Source: Acidovorax kalamii (GTDB lineage Bacteria; Pseudomonadota; Gammaproteobacteria; Burkholderiales; Burkholderiaceae_C). From it: a DNA stretch of 64,000 nucleotides. Shown here piece after piece: positions 26,981 through 35,895 of the stretch; positions within the stretch are counted from its first letter, which is position 1, and the number at the start of each line of letters is the position of its first letter. Both the position numbers and the translations under genes were made by a program. Location: positions 1 to 64,000 of the forward strand of contig NZ_NOIG01000009.1 in assembly GCF_002245625.1 (NCBI RefSeq). The letters run 5' to 3'. The notes below the pieces were generated by a model. It worked only from the letters and a program-made list of their open reading frames with translations. It had not been told where the DNA came from and searched no databases.

Positions 26981-28465
26981 ATGGCAGCAACCATCAACAC
27001 CAACATCAGCTCGCTGACCGCGCAGCGCAATCTGGGCACCAGCCAGATGTCGCTCAACACCGCCATCCAGCGCCTGTCGTCGGGCCTGCGCATCAACAGC
27101 GCCAAGGACGATGCCGCCGGCCTGGCGATCTCCGAGCGCTTCACCAGCCAGATCCGGGGCCTGAACCAAGCTGTTCGCAATGCGAACGACGGGATTTCGC
27201 TGGCCCAGGTGGCGGAAGGTGCGATGGGGTCGGCGGGCAACATCCTGCAACGGGTGCGGGAGCTGGCCGTGCAGTCGGCCAACGCCTCCAACAGCGCCGG
27301 CGACCGCCAGGCCCTGCAGCAGGAAGTCGGCCAATTGGTGGCAGAACTGGACCGGATTTCACAAACCACCGAGTTCAACGGCCAGAAACTGCTGGACGGC
27401 ACCTTTGGTACGCAGCAGTTCCAAGTGGGCGCCAACGCCAACCAGACCATTGTGGCCGCCACAGCCAACCTGCGCACCAATGTCTATGGTAACAACCAGA
27501 ACATTGCGTCCAACGGCTCGGGCATCGGCGCATCGGCCACCCAGGCCACGGCAGGCACCAACGGCGTGACCACCGGCACGGTGGCCATCAGCGGCTACCT
27601 GGGCACCGGCACCATGACGGTGGCCGCCAGCGCCACGGCCAAGGCCACAGCCGACCAGATCAACGCCTTGCAGTCCACCACCGGCGTCACGGCCACGGCC
27701 CGCACCGAAGTGCGTCTGGGCGGCATGGCCGCGGCGGGTTCGTACTCGCTGACACTGGAAGGCGACAACGTCGCCAGCCCCCGCACCATTTCCTTCACGC
27801 TGGTGGCTGGCACCGGTACCGACCGCCTCTCCCCCGCCGTGTCGGCCATCAATGAACAAGCGGCCAAGACGGGCATCAATGCCTCGCTCAACTCCGACGG
27901 CACGCAGATCATCCTGACCAACGCCACCGGCAACAACATTGTGATCGGCGACACCGTGAACGCCAATGCGGGTGCGGTCACCGTCACCGGCTACGACGCG
28001 GCAGGTGCCAGCAACGGCGCGACCCAGACGCTGGCGGCCGATGCGAACGTGGAATTCATCAACACCGGCGGCTACATCACGCTGGACTCCGAAAAGTCCT
28101 TCGCCGTGACCTCGGCCAGCAACCAGCTGGACAACGGAGGCTCCTCGCTGCACACCGTGGCCAACCTGGATGTGACCACCTTCACCAACGCCACCGACGC
28201 GCTCAAGACCGTGGACTCGGCCCTGGCCTTCATCAACGGCGAACGTGCCAAGCTGGGCGCCCTGCAATCGCGCTTCGAGACCAGCATCTCCAGCCTGCAG
28301 ATCACCTCCGAGAACCTGTCCGCATCGCGCTCGCGGATCCAGGACGCAGACTTCGCGGCCGAAACCGCCAACCTGTCGCGCGCCCAGATCCTGCAGCAGG
28401 CCGGCACGGCCATGGTGGCCCAGGCCAACCAGATCCCGCAGGGCGTGCTGTCGCTGCTCAAGTAA
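26981..28465 (+). CDS. fliC: Flagellin FliC, copy 2
   Basis: Filament subunit of 494 residues, divergent from copy 1 and close to it over its full length. It has the same N-terminal and C-terminal helices; the differences include TSQMSLNTA for MSQTSLNTS near the start, [11 protein letters not shown] in D1 and ADAN in the middle, one residue shorter than copy 1. AAGGAG lies 10 bases before the ATG. It ends in LSLLK and is followed by a strong terminator, then by the glycosyltransferase gene. Confidence 0.97.
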   Translation: MAATINTNISSLTAQRNLGTSQMSLNTAIQRLSSGLRINSAKDDAAGLAISERFTSQIRGLNQAVRNANDGISLAQVAEGAMGSAGNILQRVRELAVQSANASNSAGDRQALQQEVGQLVAELDRISQTTEFNGQKLLDGTFGTQQFQVGANANQTIVAATANLRTNVYGNNQNIASNGSGIGASATQATAGTNGVTTGTVAISGYLGTGTMTVAASATAKATADQINALQSTTGVTATARTEVRLGGMAAAGSYSLTLEGDNVASPRTISFTLVAGTGTDRLSPAVSAINEQAAKTGINASLNSDGTQIILTNATGNNIVIGDTVNANAGAVTVTGYDAAGASNGATQTLAADANVEFINTGGYITLDSEKSFAVTSASNQLDNGGSSLHTVANLDVTTFTNATDALKTVDSALAFINGERAKLGALQSRFETSISSLQITSENLSASRSRIQDADFAAETANLSRAQILQQAGTAMVAQANQIPQGVLSLLK

Positions 28466-28504
28466 ATCTGCCCGGCCCACCGCTGCGCAGTGGAACAGCA
28501 AGAC

Positions 28505-28530
28505 AAAGGGGCCCATCGGGCCCCTTTGCA
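28505..28530 (+). terminator. Intrinsic terminator of flagellin copy 2
   Basis: AAAGGGGCCC (28505-28514) and GGGCCCCTTT (28518-28527) form a perfect 10-bp stem with an ATC loop, 39 bases after the stop. The T run is short and continues the stem. It should uncouple the flagellin from the glycosyltransferase gene. Confidence 0.85.
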
Positions 28531-28586
28531 CATGGCACACTGCCACCACACCCTGCCCCTCTTTTTGCTCGTAGATCGGCGCCAAC

Positions 28587-30806
28587 GTGCAATCCAAACA
28601 CACTGAACAGGACACGCCCCGCCTGCAGGCAGCGCTGGCCGCTGCCGACTGGCCCCTTCTCACCCGCCTGTGCCGCCAGGTGCTGCGCAAGAACGGCCGC
28701 CACCTCAGCGCCCACCGGCTGCTGGGCTTCTCCCTGAACAAACAGCGCGAGTTCGATGCAGCGCTCCAGGCCTACCGGCAGGCCTATGTGTACTGGCCGG
28801 GCGACGCCGAGCTGCTGGTCAACTACGCCAACGTGCTGATCGAGCAGGCGCGCAACATCGACGCCCTGCCCCTGCTCGAAAAAGTGTGCGAGCTGCGCCC
28901 CCAGCAGGCCATTGGCTGGATCAAGCTGGCCGAGTGCTGCTACCTCCTGAGCCTGCACGACAAGGGGTTTGAGGCCAGCCAGAAGGCCGCCGCCCTGGCC
29001 GAGACCCTGCACGACCGCGTGGCCGCGCTCATGCAAAGCTCCATCCACCGGCGCGAGCTGGGCCAGGTGCGCGAGGCCGTCAAGGACTGCGAAACCGCCA
29101 TCGGGCTGCGCCCCAACGACCCGGGCAACTACACCAACAAGCTGCTGTTCATGCTGGCCGACCCCGAGGTGGACGCCGCCCAGCTGTCAGCAGCGGCGCG
29201 GCAGTACGGCGCCACCTTCGAGCCCCCGCTGCAGCCCGAGTGGCCGAGTTTTGCCGAGCACCGGGGATCGCCCTGGAAGCGCCTGAAGATCGGTTTCCTC
29301 TCGCCCGACTTCCGCGTGCATTCGGTCATGTACTTTGTGGAGGGGCTGCTGGCGCAGCTGGACCGGCGGCAATTCGAGGTGTTTGCGTTCTACCTCTTCC
29401 CCCGCGACGACCATGTGACCGAGCGTGTGCAGCGCCACGCCGACCACTTTGTGCCCCTGGCGGGTTTCAGCCCCCAGCACCAGGCCGAGGCCATCCGCGC
29501 CGAAGGCATTGACATCCTGATCGACCTGGCAGGCCACACCGGCAACAACGGCCTGCTGGCCCTCGCGCACAAGGCGGCGCCCGTGCAGGTGTCATGGCTG
29601 GGGTTCCCGGCCACCACCGGGCTCACGGCCGTGGACTACAAGTTCACCGACGAGATCACCGACCCGCCCGGCGCCGAAGCGCAGTACACCGAACAGCTCT
29701 ACCGCCTGCCCACGCTGTTTGCCTGCTACCGCCCCATGAGCCGCAACCCGCTGTGGCGCTACCAGCCGCGCTACCAGGTGCGCCCGGCGCCCGCGCTCGC
29801 CAACGGTTTCATCACCTTCGGCTCCTGCAACAACCTGGGCAAACTCACCGACGAGGTGCTGGCCCTGTGGGGCCAAGTGCTGGCCGCCGTGCCGGGGTCG
29901 CGCCTGCTGATCGAAGGCAAGAACTTCGACCGCCCCGATTTTGCGCAAGCCTACCGAGAGCGCTGCGAGCGCCTGGGCCTGCCCCCGGCACAGCTGGACC
30001 TGGTGGCGCAGCGCACCGACAACCAGTACCTCACCTACCACCGCATCGACATTGCGCTGGACCCCTTCCCGCTCACGGGCGGCACCACCACCTTCGACGT
30101 GCTGTGGATGGGCCTGCCCATCGTGTCGATGGTGGGCGAAAGCTTCAAGAGCCGCATGGGCGTGGGCCTGCTGGCCTACCTGGGCCGCACCGAATGGCTG
30201 GCCGAGACGCCCGAGGACTATGTGCGCATCGCCACCAGCCTGGCGGCCGACGCACAGGCGCTGAACACCCTGCGGCAGGGGCTGCGCGCCGAGGTGGAGG
30301 CCTCCGCCCTGATGCGCGAGGACATCTTCAACCACCACTTTGCCGAAGGCCTGCGGGTGATGTGGCTGCAATGGCTGGCCCGCGCCGAACACCCGGACGA
30401 CCCCGCCGCCCAGGCCCAGGCGATCCAGGACTGGCTGCCCCAGCTGCCCGAGGCCTGGACCCAGCCGCCCGTGCCCGGCGTGGGCCTGAAACCCGGCCAG
30501 CGCGTCAGCCTGCACGAGGCCCACCAGCGCCTGCAGGAGCTGGTGGACAAGGCCAAGGCCGCCCCGCCGCCCACACCCGCCACTGACTCAGACACCAGCG
30601 CGGGCCCGGCCCTCAAGGACCGCCACTGGATCGCCGTGACCGAACTGGCCGAAACCGTGCTCAGCGCCATGCCCAACGACCCGGTGGCCCTGGCCTGCCT
30701 GGCCGAGGTGGAACATGCCCACGGCCACACCGAGTTTGCCGTGACCTACCTGCGGCACGCCACGCAGGCGATGGGCCTGGACATGGGGGCGAGCCCCGCT
30801 GCGTGA
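28587..30806 (+). CDS. TPR-SPINDLY (OGT-like) glycosyltransferase, probable flagellin O-glycosyltransferase
   Basis: A 739-residue cytoplasmic protein with tetratricopeptide-like helical repeats (about 1-200), then a Glyco_transf_41 (O-GlcNAc transferase/SPINDLY) catalytic domain (about 230-610) containing GFLSPDFRVHSVMYF, IDLAGHTGNNGL, VSWLGFPATTGL, DPFPLTGGTTTFDVLWMG and SFKSRMGVGLL. A further helical stretch closes the protein. It starts at GTG 28587, with no clear ribosome binding site. Proteins of this kind next to flagellin genes transfer sugars to Ser/Thr of flagellin; that role here is inferred from position and from the sugar operon beside it. Confidence 0.85.
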   Translation: MQSKHTEQDTPRLQAALAAADWPLLTRLCRQVLRKNGRHLSAHRLLGFSLNKQREFDAALQAYRQAYVYWPGDAELLVNYANVLIEQARNIDALPLLEKVCELRPQQAIGWIKLAECCYLLSLHDKGFEASQKAAALAETLHDRVAALMQSSIHRRELGQVREAVKDCETAIGLRPNDPGNYTNKLLFMLADPEVDAAQLSAAARQYGATFEPPLQPEWPSFAEHRGSPWKRLKIGFLSPDFRVHSVMYFVEGLLAQLDRRQFEVFAFYLFPRDDHVTERVQRHADHFVPLAGFSPQHQAEAIRAEGIDILIDLAGHTGNNGLLALAHKAAPVQVSWLGFPATTGLTAVDYKFTDEITDPPGAEAQYTEQLYRLPTLFACYRPMSRNPLWRYQPRYQVRPAPALANGFITFGSCNNLGKLTDEVLALWGQVLAAVPGSRLLIEGKNFDRPDFAQAYRERCERLGLPPAQLDLVAQRTDNQYLTYHRIDIALDPFPLTGGTTTFDVLWMGLPIVSMVGESFKSRMGVGLLAYLGRTEWLAETPEDYVRIATSLAADAQALNTLRQGLRAEVEASALMREDIFNHHFAEGLRVMWLQWLARAEHPDDPAAQAQAIQDWLPQLPEAWTQPPVPGVGLKPGQRVSLHEAHQRLQELVDKAKAAPPPTPATDSDTSAGPALKDRHWIAVTELAETVLSAMPNDPVALACLAEVEHAHGHTEFAVTYLRHATQAMGLDMGASPAA

Positions 30807-30815
30807 TGCCTTGGT

Positions 30816-30835
30816 GTGCAGCCATCGGGCTGCAC
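30816..30835 (+). terminator. Hairpin after the glycosyltransferase gene
   Basis: GTGCAGCC (30816-30823) and GGCTGCAC (30828-30835) form a perfect 8-bp stem with an ATCG loop 10 bases after the stop. No T run follows directly. It lies where the gene converges with the sugar operon. Confidence 0.5.
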
Positions 30836-30857
30836 CGCGTCATCTGCTACTAAAAAT

Positions 30858-30900
30858 ATAGCAATAAATGCAAGCCTACCGCGCGAAAGGCAGCATTTTT
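30858..30900 (+). repeat. Dispersed repeat family 1, copy D
   Basis: It starts ATAGCAATAAATGCAAGCC and ends AAAGGCAGCATTTTT, preceded by CTGCTAC as a possible pairing arm. It lies between the convergent glycosyltransferase and the sugar operon. Confidence 0.7.
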
Positions 30901-30920
30901 ATCCATATTTTCTGTACCCA

Positions 30921-31700
30921 TCACCCCTTGCGGCGCAGAAACCCGTGTGGCGCCACAGTGACCTGCAGGCGCTGCTCCATCTCGGTATCGATCTCGAACT
31001 CGGCGTGCCCGGCCAGCCACTGGTGCACTGCCGTCTTGGGGTTGTTGCCCACGTCCCAGGGGCGGTCGGCAAAGAACTTGGGCGGCATGTCTTCCACGAA
31101 GGTGTCAAACACCACGCAGTAGCTGCCGGGCGTGACCAGCGGCGCGTAGGCATTGAGTTCGCCCAGCACATGGTCGTGGGTGTGCATGGAATCCAGGCAC
31201 ACCAGCACACGCTGGTAGCCCTGGGCAAAGTCGCGCACCTGCTGCACCACCTCGGGTGCAATGGCCGATCCCTGGATCATCGCAATGCGGCTGGCCATGG
31301 GGTGGGCTTCGATGGCGGCGCGGTTGTGGGCGCGGATGTCGATGTCCACCCCCAGCACCTTGCGGCGCGAGGCGCGCGGATCGAGCGTAGTGCCGGCTTC
31401 GATCGCGTCGCTCATGTCCAGCAAGGCCAGCAGCGAGGCGCTGAGCACCAGCGAGCCACCGTGGGCGATGCCGGTCTCGATGATCAGGTCCGGGCGCACG
31501 CGCCACACCAGCTCCTGCATGGCCACCATGTCCTGCGGGTACTGGATGATGGGCCGGCCCATCCAGTCGAAGTTGTAGACGTACTGCCGCTGCATTGAGG
31601 CCTGCAGCCAGTCGCGCGACAGGGTCTGGAAGGCGGTGTCCTGGGCATAGCCCGCGAGGCGGTCGCGGCGTTCCTGGGCGAATTGGTCAACGGGGTTCAT
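30921..31700 (-). CDS. CmcI/cephalosporin-hydroxylase-like family protein, probable sugar O-methyltransferase
   Basis: 259 residues belonging to the family named after cephalosporin hydroxylase CmcI (also seen in mycobacterial rhamnosyl O-methyltransferases), with a Rossmann SAM-binding pattern LIIETGIAHGGSLVLSA, an acidic GVDIDIRAHNR and CLDSMHTHDHV. In sugar clusters such proteins usually methylate a hydroxyl. GGAG lies about 8 bases before the ATG at 31700; another ATG at 31730 overlaps the previous stop as ATGA. It is the last gene of the sugar operon. The exact substrate cannot be read from the sequence. Confidence 0.75.
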   Translation of the reverse strand: MNPVDQFAQERRDRLAGYAQDTAFQTLSRDWLQASMQRQYVYNFDWMGRPIIQYPQDMVAMQELVWRVRPDLIIETGIAHGGSLVLSASLLALLDMSDAIEAGTTLDPRASRRKVLGVDIDIRAHNRAAIEAHPMASRIAMIQGSAIAPEVVQQVRDFAQGYQRVLVCLDSMHTHDHVLGELNAYAPLVTPGSYCVVFDTFVEDMPPKFFADRPWDVGNNPKTAVHQWLAGHAEFEIDTEMEQRLQVTVAPHGFLRRKG

Positions 31701-31726
31701 GGCAGGTACTCCAACGGGGTCGTCAT

Positions 31727-32542
31727 TCATTCAATAGCAGCCAGCAAGCTGTCGTCCCAGAGGGGGCGGGGCACAACGCCCCACTCGCCCTGCAGGCGCG
31801 ACACGGCAATCGGGGGAAACGGCTGCAGCGGCCCGCCGGGCAACACCTCTACCGCGCAGCCGGTGCGGGCCTGCAGCCAGTCCAGCCACTGTGCATGGGA
31901 GGTCTGGCAGCCACTGGCCAGGTTGTAGACCGTGGCCCGGCCTTGCAGCGCAATGCGCGGCAACCAGTCCAGAATATCGGCCACCTGCACGTAGTCCTTG
32001 GCAGACTGCGGATCGGAACGCAGCACCACCCGGCCCTGCCGCGCCTGGTGCAGCAGGTCGGCCACCAGATTGCCCGATGCAGCGTCCAACCCCGGCCCCA
32101 CCACGTTCGACAGCCGCGCCACACGCACGCCGGTGCGGCCGCTGGCGTGGCACAGGGATTCGCCGGTGAGCTTGGTGAGGTTGTAGAGGTACGAGGGGTC
32201 GCCCGGCAGCACGGACAGGGGCGCGTCTTCGTCGGTGCGGGTGGCGCCCATGTAGACCCGGGTGGACGACAGGTACAGCAGCGAGTCGAACTGCGCGCGC
32301 CGCAGCACCTCGGCCAGCAGGCCCACATGGGCGTCCACCGTGTCGAACGGGCGCGTGCGGAAGTCGGCGGTGAGCCCCACGCAATGGATCACATGACCCA
32401 GCGGGCGGGCGAACACCTCGGCATCGCCGCGCGCAGGCGCCCACACGGTGTGGCCCTGGGCCCGCAGGTGCACCACCAGGCGGCTGCCGATGTAGCCCGA
32501 GGCGCCCAGTACCGTAAACGTCGAAGGGGGCAGGCCCGTCAC
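31727..32542 (-). CDS. NAD-dependent epimerase/dehydratase (SDR), probable nucleotide-sugar ketoreductase
   Basis: 271 residues, extended short-chain dehydrogenase fold: nucleotide-binding GASGYIG near residue 13, serine in YLSSTRVY and the catalytic pair Y120-K124 in YNLTK. It probably reduces the 4-keto group of the sugar made by the upstream enzymes, giving the final 6-deoxyhexose. It starts at GTG 32542, overlapping the acyltransferase stop as GTGA; the much longer open frame upstream in this frame is a shadow of neighbouring genes. Reductase rather than epimerase activity is inferred from the pathway. Confidence 0.85.
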   Translation of the reverse strand: MTGLPPSTFTVLGASGYIGSRLVVHLRAQGHTVWAPARGDAEVFARPLGHVIHCVGLTADFRTRPFDTVDAHVGLLAEVLRRAQFDSLLYLSSTRVYMGATRTDEDAPLSVLPGDPSYLYNLTKLTGESLCHASGRTGVRVARLSNVVGPGLDAASGNLVADLLHQARQGRVVLRSDPQSAKDYVQVADILDWLPRIALQGRATVYNLASGCQTSHAQWLDWLQARTGCAVEVLPGGPLQPFPPIAVSRLQGEWGVVPRPLWDDSLLAAIE

Positions 32543-33027
32543 CGGCGCTCCCCCACAGCGGCCAGCGGTTGCCCGGCATACACGGTGTACGCCAGCAACT
32601 CGCCGCGCACGATGGAGCCCGCGCCCACCACGCAGCCGCGCCGCAGCACGGCGCCGTCGAGCAGCACGCAGTTGGCACCGATCCACACGTCGTCCTCGAT
32701 CACGATGCCGCCCTTGCTGGGCAGAAAGCCCTGCTCGCGGATCAGGCGGCTGCGGTCGGCATAGGCATGGTTGACGGGCGCGAAGGTGCAGTTGGCGGCA
32801 ATCGCCACGTAATTGCCGATGTGGATGCCGTTGCCCGTGTAGAGCACGCAGCCCGCGTTGATGACCACATGTTCGCCCACCACCAGGTCGCCGCTCCCAC
32901 CCGCAGGCTTGACCTTGACGAAGCTGTCGATCACCGAATGCGCGCCCACCACGATGCGGGAGCCGCGCACCGAGTCTTCGATGTCGGCCAGGTGCGAGAG
33001 CTTCGCGGTGGGATGGATCTCGATCAC
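32539..33027 (-). CDS. Left-handed beta-helix (hexapeptide) acyltransferase
   Basis: 162 residues made mostly of hexapeptide repeats of the LbH type, such as VVIGAN-like turns in IEDDVWIGANCVLLDG and VVGAGSIVRG, with NHAYADR as the likely active-site histidine loop. It resembles serine/sugar acetyltransferases and would add an acetyl or related group to the nucleotide sugar. The start directly follows the stop of the methyltransferase gene. Confidence 0.85.
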   Translation of the reverse strand: MIEIHPTAKLSHLADIEDSVRGSRIVVGAHSVIDSFVKVKPAGGSGDLVVGEHVVINAGCVLYTGNGIHIGNYVAIAANCTFAPVNHAYADRSRLIREQGFLPSKGGIVIEDDVWIGANCVLLDGAVLRRGCVVGAGSIVRGELLAYTVYAGQPLAAVGERR

Positions 33028-34269
33028 CTAGAACACCTCCAGCCGGGGCACGGCCACCACCATCTGCGCGCCCCAGCTGCGCGTGTAGTCCAGCTGGTCG
33101 GCCACCTCGCTGCGCAGGTTCCAGGGCAGGATCAGGATGCGCTGCGGTTTGTGGGCGCGCAGGTGCGCCTCGCTCACCACGGGGATGTGGCTGCCGGGCA
33201 GGTACTGGCCCTGCTTGGCCGGGTTCTTGTCCACCACATAGGGCAGCAGGTCGGGCCGCACGCCCGCAAAGTTGAGCAGGGTGTTGCCCTTGGCGGCCGC
33301 GCCGTAGGCACCCACGGTGACACCCTCGGCCTGGCATTGCAACAAAAATGTGAGCAGCTCGCGCTTGACCCGTATGGCCTGGGCCTGGAAATCGCTGTAA
33401 AAACTGGCGCCCAGCATGCCCGCCGCTGCCTCGGTGGCCAGCAGTCGCTGCACGCGGGCGGCGCCTTCAGCCGTTGCCTGGGGATGGTCCATGGCATCAG
33501 TGCGGGCGGCAAACACGCGCAGGCTGCCGCCATGCGTGGGCAGCTCTTGCACGTCAATCACCACGAGGCCATTGGCCGCAAAGATGCGCTGCACCGCCGT
33601 GAGAGACAGATAGGAGTAGTGCTCGTGGTAGGCCGTGTCGAACTGGCAGCCCTCCACCATGCGCAGCAGGTGCGGAAACTCGAAAGTGGCCACACCATGG
33701 GGCTTGAGCAGCCGGGCAAAGCCGCCCACGAAATCATTGATGTCGGGCACATGGGCCAGCACGTTGTTGGCGGCGATCAGGTCGGCCTGGCGGTCGGCGG
33801 CTGCCAGCTCGTCGGCCAGCGCCACGCCAAAGAACCGATCCACCACCTCAATGCCCTTGGCGCGGGCTGCGGCTGCCGTGCTGGCGGTGGGCTCCACGCC
33901 GTAGCAAGGAATGCCCGCAGCTTGCACGTACTGCAGCAGGTAACCATCGTTGGACGCGACCTCGACCACGCGGCTGGCGGCAGTCAGGCCCAGGCGTTCA
34001 CGCATTGCCTCGACATAGGCCTTGGCGTGGGCCAGCCAAGACGATGAGAACGAGCTGAAATACGCGTAGTCGTCGGTGAACAGCGCCTCGCGCCCGGCGT
34101 GGTCTTCGGTCTGCACCAGCCAGCAGGTTTCGCAGACCAAGAGGCGCAGCGGGAACCAGGTCTCGGGCGCGCGCAGCGCGGCCTCGCTCAGGTAGGCGTT
34201 GGACGGGGGCGCGCTGCCCAGGTCCAGGAACGAGCGTTGCAGCGGGCTGCCGCAGTGTCGGCACTTCAC
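33028..34269 (-). CDS. SAM-dependent sugar C-methyltransferase (NovU/TylCIII type)
   Basis: 413 residues in three parts: an N-terminal zinc-binding domain (C3, C6 in KCRHCGS, then CETCWLV), a central class I methyltransferase (VVEVASNDGYLLQY) and a C-terminal domain typical of sugar C-methyltransferases. The YHEHYSYLS motif matches the active-site Tyr/His loop of these enzymes, which methylate C3 or C5 next to a keto group. It starts at GTG 34269, overlapping the epimerase gene as GTGA. With the CDP-glucose enzymes upstream it predicts a branched-chain CDP-sugar. Confidence 0.88.
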   Translation of the reverse strand: MKCRHCGSPLQRSFLDLGSAPPSNAYLSEAALRAPETWFPLRLLVCETCWLVQTEDHAGREALFTDDYAYFSSFSSSWLAHAKAYVEAMRERLGLTAASRVVEVASNDGYLLQYVQAAGIPCYGVEPTASTAAAARAKGIEVVDRFFGVALADELAAADRQADLIAANNVLAHVPDINDFVGGFARLLKPHGVATFEFPHLLRMVEGCQFDTAYHEHYSYLSLTAVQRIFAANGLVVIDVQELPTHGGSLRVFAARTDAMDHPQATAEGAARVQRLLATEAAAGMLGASFYSDFQAQAIRVKRELLTFLLQCQAEGVTVGAYGAAAKGNTLLNFAGVRPDLLPYVVDKNPAKQGQYLPGSHIPVVSEAHLRAHKPQRILILPWNLRSEVADQLDYTRSWGAQMVVAVPRLEVF

Positions 34270-34826
34270 AGGCGCACTCCTTCGAATTCTTCGGTCATCC
34301 AGGGCTGGCCTGCGTCGCGGGGCGACATTTGCCCCACCGGCAGCGGCCAAGCAATGGCCAGGCGCTGGTCTGCCGGGTGCAGCCCCGCTTCGGCGGCGGG
34401 CGCATAGGCCGCAGAGTGGCAATACAGCAGCTCGGCATGGTCGGTCAGCGCCTGGAAGCCGTGCGCAAAACCGGGGGGGATGAGCAACGCGCTGCCGTTA
34501 TCGGCCGAGAGGTGCTCGGCGTGCCAGTGCAAAAAGGTGGGCGAGCCCTGGCGCAAGTCCACGGCCACATCCCAGACCTCGCCGCGCAGGCAGCTCACGA
34601 GTTTCATCTCGGCGTGTGGCGGCTTTTGGTAGTGCATGCCGCGCACGGTGCCGGTGAGCGCTGTGTAGCTCTGGTTGATCTGGGCGATGGGGCCCGTCCA
34701 GCCCGCACCCGCCAGTTCGTCGGCGCAGAACAGGCGCGAAAAAAAGCCGCGCTCGTCCACCAGCGGCTGGCGTTGCACGCGGAACAGCCCCGCCAGTGGC
34801 AGCGGCGCCAGGGCGAGGCGGCTCAT
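34266..34826 (-). CDS. rfbC: Nucleotide-sugar 3,5-epimerase family protein (RfbC/RmlC-like)
   Basis: 186 residues, a cupin-fold epimerase normally acting on dTDP-4-keto-6-deoxyglucose. It keeps DERGFFSRLF near the start, the catalytic-base histidine H65 in VRGMHYQ, CLRGEVWDVAVDLRQG and IPPGFAHGFQAL. The neighbouring genes make a CDP- rather than a dTDP-sugar and no rmlA/rmlB homologue is nearby, so it probably acts on the CDP-4-keto sugar, perhaps as a 3- or 5-epimerase. It overlaps the rfbG end by four bases. Confidence 0.88.
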   Translation of the reverse strand: MSRLALAPLPLAGLFRVQRQPLVDERGFFSRLFCADELAGAGWTGPIAQINQSYTALTGTVRGMHYQKPPHAEMKLVSCLRGEVWDVAVDLRQGSPTFLHWHAEHLSADNGSALLIPPGFAHGFQALTDHAELLYCHSAAYAPAAEAGLHPADQRLAIAWPLPVGQMSPRDAGQPWMTEEFEGVRL

Positions 34827-35890
34827 GGCCGCGCCTCCCAGGCGTCAATGTCGGCCAGGCACAGCGCGCGAGCGTCGGCGCCGCCATGTTGCTGGCGGTA
34901 CCAGTTCATGGTGCGGGCCACGGCGGTGTTCAGCGACCAGTGCGGGGCCACGCCCAGCACCTGGCGGGCATGGGCGGTTTCGAGCGCGAGCCAGCCGGCT
35001 TCGTGCGGGCCTTCGCTCTCGTTTTCATAGCTGATAGCGCTTGCTGGATAGGCAGCGGAGGCCAATTCAATGACATTTTTGACCGTGGCGGCCTCGTGCG
35101 GCAGAGGGCCGAAGTTGTAGGCACCGGCCAAGGCGGCCGAATCCCACAGGCGCTGGGCCAGGCGCAAGTAGGCGGCCAGCGGCTCCAGCACATGCTGCCA
35201 GGGGCGCGTGGCCTGGGGGCGGCGGATGTGCAGGGTGGCGCCCTTCTCCCAGGCGCGCACGGCGTCGGGCAGCAGGCGGTCTTGCGCCCAGTCGCCGCCG
35301 CCAATCACGTTGCCCGCCCGGGCGGTGGCCACGGCCACGCCTTGGGCGGCCAGAAAGGAATCGCGGTAGCTGGCCGTGACCAGCTCGGTGGCGGCCTTGC
35401 TGGCGCTGTAGGGGTCGTGCCCGCCCAGCGGGTCGTCTTCGCGGTAGGGGTAGGCCCATTCGCGGTTGCGGTAGACCTTGTCGGTGGTCACCACCAGGGC
35501 CACGCGCACTTCGGGCAGGCCGCGCAGCGCATCCAGCACATGGGCCGTGCCCATGATGTTGGTGGCAAAGGTGTCCAGCGGCGCGGCGTAGGCGGGGCGC
35601 ACCAGCGCCTGCGCAGCCAGGTGCAGTACCACCTCGGGCCGGGCGGCGCGCACGCGCATGGCCAGGGCCTGGGTATTGCGGATGTCGCAGAAATGGCTTT
35701 CCATGCCCGGGCCGCCTTGCCCCAGCTGGGCCAGGGTGAACAGGTTGGGCTCGGTGGCGGGCGGCAGCGCCACGCCGGTGACCTGGGCGCCCAGGCGTTG
35801 CAGCCACAGGGCCAGCCAGGCGCCCTTGAAGCCGGTGTGGCCGGTGAGCAACACGCGCTTGCCGCGCCAGAAGTCGGGATCAGGGCGCAT
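34823..35890 (-). CDS. rfbG: CDP-glucose 4,6-dehydratase
   Basis: 355 residues, extended SDR. GHTGFKGAWLALWL near residue 17 is the hallmark NAD-binding loop of CDP-glucose dehydratases, and VVTTDKVY with catalytic Y161-K165 (YSASK) completes the active site. It converts CDP-glucose to CDP-4-keto-6-deoxyglucose. The ATG at 35890 lies five bases after the rfbF stop; an ATG at 35905 is also possible. Residues about 270-290 are encoded by a copy of the dispersed repeat that is otherwise intergenic in this window. Confidence 0.95.
   Translation of the reverse strand: MRPDPDFWRGKRVLLTGHTGFKGAWLALWLQRLGAQVTGVALPPATEPNLFTLAQLGQGGPGMESHFCDIRNTQALAMRVRAARPEVVLHLAAQALVRPAYAAPLDTFATNIMGTAHVLDALRGLPEVRVALVVTTDKVYRNREWAYPYREDDPLGGHDPYSASKAATELVTASYRDSFLAAQGVAVATARAGNVIGGGDWAQDRLLPDAVRAWEKGATLHIRRPQATRPWQHVLEPLAAYLRLAQRLWDSAALAGAYNFGPLPHEAATVKNVIELASAAYPASAISYENESEGPHEAGWLALETAHARQVLGVAPHWSLNTAVARTMNWYRQQHGGADARALCLADIDAWEARP
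35027..35074 (+). repeat. Dispersed repeat family 1, copy E (inside rfbG)
   Basis: It starts ATAGCTGATAGCGCTTGCTG and ends GCGGAGGCCAATTC. It lies on the strand opposite to rfbG coding and is translated as residues about 273-288 without breaking the frame. Its 3-prime part is more diverged than in other copies. Confidence 0.6.
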
Positions 35891-35895
35891 CGTGC

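Noticed and set aside
31727..33337. Reading the SDR gene as a 536-residue fusion protein
   Set aside because: The part before GTG 32542 overlaps the acyltransferase and methyltransferase genes and is Arg/Gly-rich without domain character. The GTGA overlap supports the shorter protein.
32569..34047. A 492-codon plus-strand open frame across the acyltransferase and methyltransferase genes
   Set aside because: Low-complexity translation and complete overlap with well-supported genes on the other strand.
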